A stretch of 64,000 nucleotides of DNA from Rhizopus arrhizus (Eukaryota; Mucoromycota; Mucoromycetes; Mucorales; Rhizopodaceae): NCBI GenBank assembly GCA_024220505.1, contig JAKZZE010000021.1, positions 372,001 through 436,000 on the forward strand, written 5' to 3'. Shown here in pieces: positions 20,096-31,144 of this stretch (positions within the stretch are counted from its first letter, which is position 1; each line of letters starts with the position of its first letter). The notes under the pieces are model-generated. The model saw only the letters and a list, made by a program, of their open reading frames with translations, did not search any database and was not told where the DNA came from. Position numbers and translations under genes: made by a program.

Positions 20096-23000
20096 AACTT
20101 GAGGGATAAGGAAAAAAAAAAAGTGGAAATAGGACGCGTATTTATACCTTTTTTTGAAGCTTGTGACTATGGAATTTCTTCATTCTCAGCATTGAAAAAT
20201 GAAAGAATCATATGTCATTCCAATATTACGAATGGATAAAACCGGATGTATCGTTTTGTTATGATGCTCAGCCAAGAAATAAAAGATTGTAAACAGGTTT
20301 CAACCATGTTAACTGTATAACTACAAGCTAGCATATTGACATCACTTTTTTAATAAAGAAGCATAGATTCAATAAAATAAATTTTTCAAGCTTCTTTCAA
20401 TATTTATAGACATTTATTCTTTGTTCTTTTTCTTTCTTATGTTGACCTCTTTTTTATATCTCTTTCATTTTACTCCAAAAATATCTGAAAGGCGTTTAAA
20501 CAAATCGCAAAGAATTACCATTTCAGGATTTCCGGTACCTTTTTAAACTCAAAAAATGATTAAAGGAGTACATTTTAACTAAATCCTATGATTCAAACAA
20601 TAAGCAAAGCATGAACCATTTTGCCTTGAATATTTATCTCACTTTATTGAATAAATTACATTTTCTTTTACTTTTTTTTTATATCAAAGAAGCTTTAATC
20701 AAGTAATAATAAAAATTAGCGTTATTTCAATAAAAAATTTCTTGCATAACAAGAAAGTAAACAAGAGAGGGTATGGTTTTAAAAAAAAAGTTTGTTTACT
20801 AAAAGAAAAACTTATATAAAAAGAAATGAGCATTTTTAAAAAATCCTATAATTTTTTTCCTTGAAAGTAATATCGATACCCTACAAATCAATTCATTTTG
20901 AATAAAGGTTAAATATGAAGAGATAATGAACCATGTAACACAAATAAGTTTTTTTTTCATGCAAGAAAAGAAATTCAGCTACAGTCTTTATGATAAAAAT
21001 CAAGTTCACATTCTATTTATTTGCCCTTTATATTTTACAATCAAATAAGTACTGCAATTATAGATCATCTAGTCTTTATCATATAGCTTTCAGGCACAAA
21101 ATTGGTTGTGCATGTAGTGATGGGAATTTTTACTGAGTTAATATTTGCGGAATTAATTAAACGATATTTTAGTAAAAATAAAATATTGGCGCATCATATT
21201 TTGTTTATGTTTGACGGTTCGTTTTAGTATTTGTGTGAAAAAAGGATTAAACAATACAGGATGTGAACAACTTGTTCATTTTATTCTCATCTTTACTTTT
21301 GGATTTTATTTATAAACAAGTAAAAAGTTGATTTATTCCATATTTATATGCATGAGAGTAAAAGAGACAAAAGATAGAAAAAAAAAAGGATTCCGTGAGT
21401 AAACATACATAACCAATGAAATGGAAGCTTAAGAATGTAAATATAGCTTCTATTAACATATTCTCTATTGAAGTGATTTGACAAACATGGTCTTTGTCAG
21501 AAATGGATATCAGTCTATACTTCTTACCATCTAAGCATTAACTAACGATAATACTTAATACAACTTGTCTTTAGTCTAACTCTTTTTGTATTTCTGCTAT
21601 ACACAAGCTTAGAGTGAATAATCATAATTAAAATTTGTAATTAATCTTTATCGAGTTGACAAAGTCTGTTTGTGCCAATGCTTTTATGGAATTTGGACAT
21701 TGGCTTTAAGACAATGATTCAGTAAATTATGTATCTTTTGTTTATTTTATTTTGTATTTTTAAAAGTGTGAACAATGAAAATTTCCTAAAAAAAGAAATA
21801 GACGGACAAAGAAACCTATAAGATGCTTTTCTTTATTATTACACCCAATTAGGAAAGACTTGCTCATTTTACTTTTTCATTACATTGACTTATTTCCTGA
21901 ATTGTTGATGTAAAGCTTGTTTCAACTTGCTTTTTTTTAAAAAATAAAAAACAAAATAAAAACAAAAGTCAAATTTAAATTTATGTAGATGGTCTGTATT
22001 ACTCTTGCAAAATATCAAATTGATTGATATAGTAAAGATTTGCTCATTGATTATAGGAATGATATGAAAAAAAAAAGTTTTTCTCTTTAAATTAAAAGCT
22101 CTCATTAGAAAGCATTAAGCAAAGAGAGCTTGTATTGATATGTATCATATAACATGGCTTAAAGATTTTATAAGCTAAACTTGATTTTATTGCAAAATGT
22201 GATTCTATCAACATTGTGGATCAAATGAGACTACCTTTAACACACTTCAGAAAATGCATTAGCAGGGTTAACAAATAGATTTGCAGCCCAAAAATTGTAC
22301 AGGTTACATTAATACACAAAGACATATACATATTAGGTTATTTAGTTAATTAATGGAGATGTTACAGAATAATGTATGCAAGCTAAATATATAAGTGATA
22401 AAATAATCTGTTAAGTTTACAGCAAGATAGGTTCATTTTTGTTACAGTTTAATTATATATGAACATAGTTTGTATATTCGTATATTCCAATATTCATATC
22501 TACTTTACTACAGAGAAATGCTATGGTATGCGAACATATTGTGAAATTTTTGTTTTCAAAACGACAGCTCAAGTAAACATCTTGTTGAGAAAAGTATATC
22601 TTTCTCTCAATTGTGCATCGTTTCGAACATTGTTATTCTGAATTAGTCCATTCAATTTTTGCTTATTCAATATATTAGAATATATAAGTATATTATCGGT
22701 TTCTTAATTACTAATGCTACTTAAGCTGGATATGGTCATCTTCAATAATAATTGCAAAATTTATATGGCTGTAAGCTTTGAACATAGGAAGTGACCTTAA
22801 ATAGCAATAAGGTACACTATAGTATTTATCAGATAGCCTTTTGTAAAGTCGATTTTACTTCTTTTCAACATATATTGCCCCCATTTTATTTTTTTATGAT
22901 ACAATCTTTTTAATTGATTTCTTTGCCTTTTGTTTAATACCATATCTGAATGAACCTTTAAAACACATTTCGTACATAATAAAACATAATAGGTTACTTA

Positions 23001-23103
23001 ATGTATGCTTTGGTACTTATATACATATATATAAAATTTCTAAAAGTAAAATCGGGGCGACGGTAATGAAAACATAGACGTCTGAAATAACAGTAACTTT
23101 ATT
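20096..23103. other. 3-kb gene-poor AT-rich segment
   Basis: No coding region, RNA gene or recognisable transposon. The longest open stretches are about 60-70 codons with composition matching random AT-rich DNA. Confidence 0.6.
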
Positions 23104-23704
23104 TTAATTGTTACCAAGCCTTTCATCCTCTTCTTCATCCTCTTCATCATGCTCTGTTAAAGGTTGAAGCACATCAAATTCATAGCCACCTGGTCTTGGT
23201 TGCTGTTTATCAACTTTATCTAGTGGGTACCAACCATTACGTTTATAGAAGTAAAGGCCAGTTGCAACACCAAAGACGGCCAGTGAACCAAAGATGACAT
23301 AAGCCACCGTTAAATAAACATCGGCTTCTTTTTGTGCATTATCCTCAAATGAGGAACTAGAGGTTTCTGTAGGAGTAGGCGTGATAGAAGCAACTTCAGA
23401 TGGTTTGCTTTCAGGTTTTATGCGTGTAGGTCTTGAAGGAGTGTTATCAACGTCAGTGGGTGTAGAAGACAACTCAGGCGGCGACTTCCAACCCGTGTAA
23501 CAGCTAGAAAAAGAAAAAGTAAGTTACATTGTTAAACTTGATGTAGGTAAACAGCTAGTCTAACGTATGAAACTCCATCATAGGCAGGAAAAATACTCCA
23601 CAGAGTGGATTACAAAAGAGGCTCAAAGGCAAAGGAAAAGCTACATATTCTGAAGTTACTACTACAAGTAGTACTAGTATCTCTACAACAGATGAAACTA
23701 TCAT
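23104..23704 (-). CDS. Small type I membrane protein, function unknown
   Basis: Two-exon model on the minus strand (23704-23565 and 23503-23104, intron 61 nt) gives 179 aa. It would start MIVSSVVEILVLLVVVTSEY, a plausible signal peptide. A short Cys-containing segment follows (CNPLC, then CYTGW across the splice), then a Ser/Thr/Pro-rich stalk of about 60 residues. One transmembrane helix (VAYVIFGSLAVFGVATGLYF, about residues 115-134) leads to a cytoplasmic tail with YEFDVLQPL and a run of acidic residues. The second exon is well supported; the first is less certain because an open frame on the opposite strand overlaps it. Layout resembles small sensor or sorting-receptor proteins, but I recognise no family. 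Confidence 0.55.
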
Positions 23705-24134
23705 GTTCAATAAGATCACTCTTGATGACTATGATCTTGAATATAGCAGTGACGATTTTGATGCACCTGTCGTCAAAAGACCCTTTTTGGGTGAATTAAC
23801 CAAGTCTGCTTTTCGTATCGCCAGATCAACTTCTGCTGCTGTGAAGTCAAGCACAACTGCTTCTAAAACAAGCCTAACCTCCTCCAAGCCTAGTAAACCT
23901 GTTCCAACTGCTTTCAATTCAGCTGCATCTTTTGTCAAATCAAGTTTTTGTCCTATGCCTGTTGACAAGGCAAGTGACATTAAAGAAGGCCCTAAGAAGA
24001 TAAGCAAGTGTGTGATGACAATTAAAACGACTGTAAAGAATATTTGGAAACCAGCATATTTACAGGTATTGTATGATTTGGTTCACATTACCAATTTATT
24101 AGTTACACATAACGTTGCCTTCACAAAGTAGGTT
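23703..24134 (+). CDS. Possible Ser/Thr/Lys-rich protein, doubtful
   Basis: Open frame of 142 codons from the ATG at 23703; readable sequence continues upstream without a stop to about 23571 (with an AG acceptor-like site at 23585). It contains an acidic patch (DDYDLEYSSDDFDAPVV), then low-complexity Ser/Thr/Ala/Lys sequence and a possible conserved tail (MTIKTTVKNIWKPAYLQ) ending at a GT that could be a splice donor. It overlaps, head to head, the first exon of the minus-strand membrane protein, so at least one of the two models is wrong in that part. No known family recognised. Confidence 0.35.
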
Positions 24135-24215
24135 AGTGACATTTATTTTCTGGAAATGACATTTGTTTTTTGCTAAACGAAGTTTATTTTCTTTAAACCG
24201 ACAAAATTTACCAGT
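24135..24215. repeat. Inverted counterpart of the 21-nt unit array
   Basis: On the minus strand, units of 20-21 nt with AATAAAY cores (plus-strand ATTTAT at 24141, ATTTGT at 24161 and GTTTAT at 24182). Their pattern resembles the array at 17806-17900 but points the other way, so the two bracket a 6.3-kb segment. Confidence 0.4.
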
Positions 24216-24786
24216 CCCACTGTACAAATATTAAGCATGTATCTACCACCCTCATGACCTGCTCACTCGATCGCATGCTATTACCTGTCTAAATATGCAT
24301 CATCGCCTTCTTATGCCAAGCACTGTCTCTGACTCTTTATCATATCTCCTCAATCTCCTGCCTACTTCAAGGAAGAAACCTATTATACAACGTCGAGCAA
24401 AATATTCAGCGTGGTTTATTCGATGACCGATAATTGCCAAATCCTACATGAACTTGACTACCTCCACCATGACAAAACTGCTCCTGAAATTCCACCTCTG
24501 GGTACTAAACTATTGCATTGGTTCAGCTCTAATTAATCTCGTATCATTTGTTACTGTATCTTCTTCATCTTCCCATCTTTATCCTTTTTCCCTTTTGACT
24601 ATCAAAAAGGTTTTTTTAGCTCTTTAACCATCTCTTGATCTGACCCGGGCAATACAATAATTTCCATTATTATGTGCTCAATTGGGTTATTTTAATTCTC
24701 AGATAAATAAAATATTCTTTAATCGTACAAATATTAGAATACAGTTTAGCTTTTTTATTTGTTTTTTCTATTTATAATAAAAATCT
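24216..24786. other. Intergenic with a possible coding relic
   Basis: A readable stretch at about 24299-24424 (HHRLLMPSTVSDSLSYLLNL, then RRAKYSAWFIR and a stop) looks more protein-like than its surroundings and may be a retroelement fragment. Too short to assign. Confidence 0.3.
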
Positions 24787-25927
<1,141 letters not shown>

Positions 25928-27162
25928 ATAAAAAAGAAGGAAAAGAAAAAATTATGATGTTAACTCAGAAAGGGGAGGGGCTTTTATTTATAAAGGCAAG
26001 GTTTCTGAATTTGAGTGGAGTTTAAACATAGAAAAGCCATCAGATCCATATTCGTTATCATTAAAAGTATAATGCCTACGGACAAATTCGCTAGTTTATC
26101 CGGAAACGCCGTGGTATTCATTCATATGTATACAAGTTACCTAATTGATTCAAAAATAAAGCATGTGTATTGTATAATTGCTTGTTTTTCTAAAAGTGAA
26201 AATTTTTTGTTCCTTAATTTCTTATGTACAGGGCCGTACATAAGCTGCTCGCTTGAAAGCCCCAGCCAGCCATCGCAGCGCCTTGTCATGTACATAAAGA
26301 AAGATCAGAAAAATTATACGATGATCGTTTACATAGAGAGATGTAAAGGAAAAAAGAAAATTTTTATCATCATATAAATAAGGAAAATAAAGCGTGGCTA
26401 AGAAAGCTTGAACCACATTTTTAGTCCTTGTTCCATCGATGGTAGTATTGGGTGTACTGTATTGTACTATTAGCATCAATGTAAATTAATGATTTTAATA
26501 GATATTATAGATTTCGTTCATAAAAAATCAGAATATTCATGCAAACGCATTGAAAGTGTCCAGGAAGGAACTAGTTTACAACCTCTAAATGCCATTTTTT
26601 GTTTTTTTGTAGTGTGTTTCAAGAGAAAACTTTGCAATTTTAAAAGTATAAAAGTTAGTAGCCTATTGAGCCGTTTATATTCTACTGGATAATTACATCC
26701 GTACAATAGGATTCTACAATTTCATCAATTGGTTTTAATCTGTTTTCCTGCTTTCATAAATTGTCTGAAGAAGTTACTTTTGGACTCAATAGTCTATGTA
26801 TAAATTAAGGTATCTCTTTGACTATAAATACTACGCATGTTATTAGTGTTACTCTGTAAAAATAGAATGCATTTATACTCATGTTTGCCAGGGTAAATGA
26901 TTGTTTGTAATTATAGGACCAGAAAAGAGAGATACAGTTAAAAAAAAAGGCACTTGAAACAAATTAAAACACTTTGTCTAGTATATCAAAGGTCGCTGTA
27001 ACTGCTAATCGACTGAATAATGTTCAAAGAGAAAAAATTACTACGAGAAATCTAGAAGTGTTCAATTAACATTCAGTTCTTCTCAATAATAACAACCTAT
27101 AAATTATTGCAGTTATATTCCTTTCCTTTATCCAAAAGCAAAGTATTTTATTGAAATTCAAA
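25928..27162. other. Intergenic, with a short GC-richer palindromic patch
   Basis: No gene recognised. At 26221-26244 a perfect 9-bp inverted repeat (CTTATGTAC / GTACATAAG, 6-nt loop) opens a GC-richer block to about 26285, unlike the AT-rich surroundings; possibly a transposon end or footprint. Confidence 0.45.
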
Positions 27163-28194
27163 TCATCTAACTTCCATATTATCGACAAATACAGGTTTTG
27201 CATACTTGTTTTCGTGGAATGCAATCCAGCCCTCTCGTCGTGGAAGGTTCTTTTTCGCCCAAAGTTCTAACAGCCGCCCTCTTTTCAGTTTATCATTGTA
27301 TCCTGCCTTTGGAAGTAATGTTTCTATCATGTCATAAATTCCTGAAGGCTTTGGTTCTGTATATTCATCTTCTATCCATTGCTCTGTAGGTATCTCGAAG
27401 TCAATAATCACATCCGGCGATCGTTGATGTCTTAACTCAAATCCATCTCCCTATCAATTAATCATTAGATATAAAGTCTTGCAATTTTACTCTGTGTCTT
27501 GTTACTTTTTTGAACATGAGCAAAATCTCTTTTGTAGAGCTAATATAAGGGCTTGGGTTATCCAAATGAACATTATTCACAGATTTTTTGAACCAAACCA
27601 AATTTTCAACATATTTACAATCTGCATAAAATATATTACTTATCTGTATTCTTGAAATAAACAATAGTGCTTACCAATAGTATACATCATTCTTACAACG
27701 TCCGCTTGAATAAGTTTATGTGTCCAAACAAAAACAAGTCCAGCAGACATATGTTTAATTACATTTTCCATCAGTTTTTGAAAATCTGATATGTTCCAGG
27801 AGCAAGCACCATCGTTTCTTCCATCTGCCGCATAGAATTCCCATGGAGGATCCACCAAGATTCCTTCTAAGGGAGATATTTTTTCTTCTAAGCTTTCTGC
27901 TTCTATTAATTGATCTAATCTAATTGTGCAATCATTCATGTTGTCTATTTCAAAATAGCAGCATTTTGGTGCATCTATAACTGGTCGCTTAGGTAACGGT
28001 TGAATCTGTTTAACACCACTGTATAAATCATTTGGGATCCGCACAAAAGAGATAAATTCGTCAGGTGTGTCCACTTTTCTTTTCTTGACTCCCGTAAAGA
28101 ACCTCGATAGGGTTGATTGTACAATTTTATTGCCACTGTTTGTTTCATTTGAAGAAGAAGTTACAAAAGATTTTTGTGACATATTTTTTCGCAT
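27163..28194 (-). CDS. MTA1: MT-A70 adenine methyltransferase, MTA1-like
   Basis: S-adenosylmethionine-dependent N6-adenine methyltransferase. Three exons on the minus strand (28194-27675, 27621-27506, 27450-27163); 307 aa if the first ATG is used, 303 from the second. The catalytic motif DPPW is at residues 115-118 (GILVDPPWEFYAADG). It is followed by GLVFVWTHKLIQADVVRMMY, YVENLVWFKKSVNN, the KPSGIYDMIETLLP segment and a C-terminal RLLELWAKKNLPRREGWIAF, the MT-A70 core order. The intact DPPW marks an active subunit rather than an MTA9/METTL14-type partner. The short N-terminus without CCCH zinc fingers argues against METTL3; MTA1, the 6mA DNA writer described in ciliates and early-diverging fungi, fits best, with METTL4 as the alternative. 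Residues 26-33 (QSTLSRFF) match the PCNA-binding PIP-box, followed by a basic KKRK. A Myb-like gene lies 54 nt upstream. Confidence 0.85.
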
Positions 28195-28248
28195 AAGCCT
28201 GTAGAATGTATGTTATTATAGTTTTCTTTGTTAATTTAAATATTTTTT

Positions 28249-29661
28249 TTACATTTCTGTTGTTAGGAGCCCTCTACGCCATTCTTGTTTAGCTAACCAA
28301 TAAGCATGCCTTTTTTCTTTGTCTTGATACAATCTTTGTGTGATGGTTAATCCATGTGTCATTTTTCATTCTGTTGTCAACTCTACCTTAGAAAATCTTT
28401 GTACATCTGTAACCGTTCTTGCCATTCTGCATCCCAATCTTTTTGTGCCAAGTACGCTATTTCTGGATCTGCTGAGTCCATCTGAAAATCGTCATCATCG
28501 CCTTTCACTTGTTGTTTGCGAGGCATCTTCTTTACTAAATCCGATATCTTTGCTTTTCCGCTTAGATTGGGAGTAGCTTTTGGTCTAGGCTTGGCTACTG
28601 GTCTATTTTTTGTAAATGATTGACTATGACCATGGAACTCTTTAATCCACTGATCTACATTTCTTTCAATTTCTTTCACTTCCTCACTGTCCCATTCAGG
28701 ACCATGATCTACTGTTGGTGCACCAATTGCTGTACTGCGTTCCTTTTGGATTTGCTTTAATTTACCGTCGACAACAGCATAACTACTGTCCTCCAATTTT
28801 CCATCCAAGACTAGCCTGCGATAGTAGTTCATGCATTGATATCCTACCTAATTACATGGTATCAGAGCTACAATTAACAACATATAATGGATTATACTTA
28901 CTCTATGGGGAATAGCTATACTAAATAAACCCCAAGCTGTTCCTATCTTCCATCCTTTTGATATCCATTCATTATATCGCTTCATAAACAATTCATGCTC
29001 TGACTTTGACCAGCCACCATTTTGCTGGCCGTAACCAGGAACTACTAGTCTAAAATAGTAAGCTTCAGGGTTCTATCAAGAATATATTTTAAACATGTTT
29101 GTTCTACAAAAACTCGTTGCTTTTTTCTCTTACCACATGGCGAGCTTCCCAAGCTTTTATACGGGATGCTTGCCAGGTTTTCACAACTTCTTTTGCAAAG
29201 ACATCTTCACCTACTCTTTTTCTTTTCAAACTTGGTTTTTCTGCCACTGAAAGTGTTTCCAATCTCGCTGTTTCTTTTTCAAGTAGTTGATTTGTTTTTG
29301 AATTATTGGATTGATCAGTCATTGTTTCCACTATATCCATTACATTGGCAGCTGCTTCCCAAAAAGATAAATCGCTATCCAGATCCATATTTTCTTCAGG
29401 CGGTGAAAGCTCATTAGACTGCTTAACATGACTTTCTGTCTCATATAATTTTTCTTTGCCCTTGTCATTATCCTAACACGACTTTTTTGTTATATTTTCA
29501 TAAACTTTGAGTTTTTTTTTTTGTACTTTTTCTTCCTTCTCCACTTCTATGTTGTTATTTTTTTTAATTTTTGGTTTAGATAGGCTTATTATCTTGGCTG
29601 AAGAAGTTGCTTTTGGGATATCGTCTGCATTATTGAAATCTTTGTTAAACCACAAGCTCAT
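28249..29661 (-). CDS. Myb/SANT-like DNA-binding protein
   Basis: Probable nuclear protein of 396 aa from five exons on the minus strand: 29661-29527, 29472-29134, 29072-28902, 28847-28387 and 28333-28249. After a charged, low-complexity N-terminus comes a helical region (VKTWQASRIKAWEARHVNPE) running into a Myb/SANT-type domain at about residues 150-220, with NGGWSKSEHELFMKRYNEWI, then WGLFSIAIPHRVGYQC and MNYYRRLV. Such modules bind DNA or histone tails. The C-terminal part has basic and acidic patches and ends in a predicted helix (LYQDKEKRHAYWLAKQEWRR) that is lost if the last 53-nt intron is missed. The first intron boundary (29526-29473) is the least certain. It sits head-to-tail with the MTA1-like gene only 54 nt away, so a shared role in chromatin is possible but not shown. 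Confidence 0.75.
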
Positions 29662-30216
29662 TTCAGTAAAAAAAAAAAAAAAAGAATAAAATTTTGTTGA
29701 ATTTACAATTTATTCTAAAAACGCGATACTGTTTTTTCGCTCATTTTGATTATATTCTCACTCAGTTTTCGAAAATTGATCCGCTCACTTTTAGATATTA
29801 ATACAACCATAGCTTAGAAGTTAGTTTACTCATTTTTTAAAATGATTTGTTTAAAGAACCTTGCTCAGTTCCATAATAATACCCAATGGCCGATTTTTTC
29901 TATTGACAGTGTGTAGTCACAAGTTGATGTCGGTGCCAATATTGCAACATCTGTGCTTTATAAAACAATACAGTCAATAGCTAACATTCACTGTTTTATC
30001 ATAAGTTAAAGGAGAAGAGCTACTCAAAGAGGACTGTATTTTATGCTATGTCACAATAGACACTTGGTTAATGATCTGAGGTGGTCTATTGACTAAGACT
30101 GAATAAATAGAAATAAAGGATATAGTCATGAGCAAACTGCTTCGAAAAAATTGGTACATAAAAATCTCCGCAGCAGTACAATTTCGTTCCTTGCCACCCA
30201 CTTTTTATTTCAGTAC
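29662..30216. other. Divergent promoter region
   Basis: 555 nt between the start of the Myb-like gene (minus) and the ZNRD2-like gene (plus). It should hold both promoters; no specific motif recognised. Confidence 0.5.
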
Positions 30217-31144
30217 ATGCCAACTCCATTAAGAAGCGAAGAAGAAGCAGGCTTACTTCTTGAAACATATTTATTGCAAGGATGGGTAAAAATTAGATAT
30301 ATCTTGATATAGCTTATTATTTTGGCTAATTTTTATTTCAATAAAAGGTCATGACAAACCAGATCTGCTCCGTTGAAGATTGTTCATACCCCTTGATGAG
30401 ATCAAAAGATGGTTCAACTTCTTTTTGTACACATCATGATCCTCTTCCTAATGCGCCTTCAAAAAGATCGACATTAGGGTTAATACAGGAATCTGCAACA
30501 GAAGTAGATGAGCTTGCTCTTCGACGTCAACGACGAGAACAATCTTCAAAAGCCTCTGAACTTATTGGACAAAAAATGTTGCAAAAATGGGCACTTTTAA
30601 ATGAAAACTGCCCAAACGATACTTGCTATGCAGTAAATATTACTTTTCTCATATTCTTTCAATAAGCCATATTATAGATATTAATGCCTTCTATTTATAT
30701 TAGATTCCTTTAATTCGTCACCCTACTTCAAAACAAATGTACTGTGTTATATGTGAAAAGTTTATTATGACAAAAGAGGACACACAAACCACATCAACTG
30801 CAGTGGAAACAAAAAGGCAGGTAGTTCAAGAAAAGCAACAAGAGTTTGATAAGACAGCTGAAAAAAAAGAGCAAATGACAATTGAAAGAAAAGAACAAGA
30901 AAGAACGATAGAAGGAAAGGAACAGGGAACTATAAAGAGACAAAAAATAACCAGCCAATCCGACTTGTTTTCTTCACAGGCAGTTTTATCAAATTTGTCA
31001 GCAAAGATGAACGACTTGAATGAAAGAATAAAAGTATCTGATGATCCTGTAGAGCTTTCTCAGCTATTCAAATGTATCAAATCGTGTGCAAATGCAATCA
31101 AAGCCTGTGCTGAGGCTGGTCGTGTGTACGATAAAAACCTTTGA
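30217..31144 (+). CDS. ZNRD2/SSSCA1 (p27 autoantigen) family, two zinc domains
   Basis: Three exons: 30217-30285, 30348-30632 and 30704-31144; 264 aa. The protein contains the Auto_anti-p27 zinc-ribbon unit twice. The first is LLLETYLLQGWVMTNQICSV with C..C..C..H ligands up to SFCTHHD (residues about 12-52). The second is ELIGQKMLQKWALLNENCPN continuing to MYCVICEKF (about 90-135). Each unit starts with the same amphipathic helix ending in (G/K)W. The remainder is a Glu/Lys/Gln-rich coiled coil and a C-terminal helical tip (LSQLFKCIKSCANAIKACAE). Human ZNRD2 has been linked to mitosis and centromere autoantigens; the biochemical role is unclear. The first exon, easily overlooked, was placed because it completes the first domain. 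Confidence 0.82.

Noticed and set aside
26015..26377. 120-codon plus-strand frame upstream of the UMP kinase gene
   Set aside because: Phe/Ser/Ile/Lys-rich random-like composition in AT-rich DNA, no family, crosses a palindromic patch.
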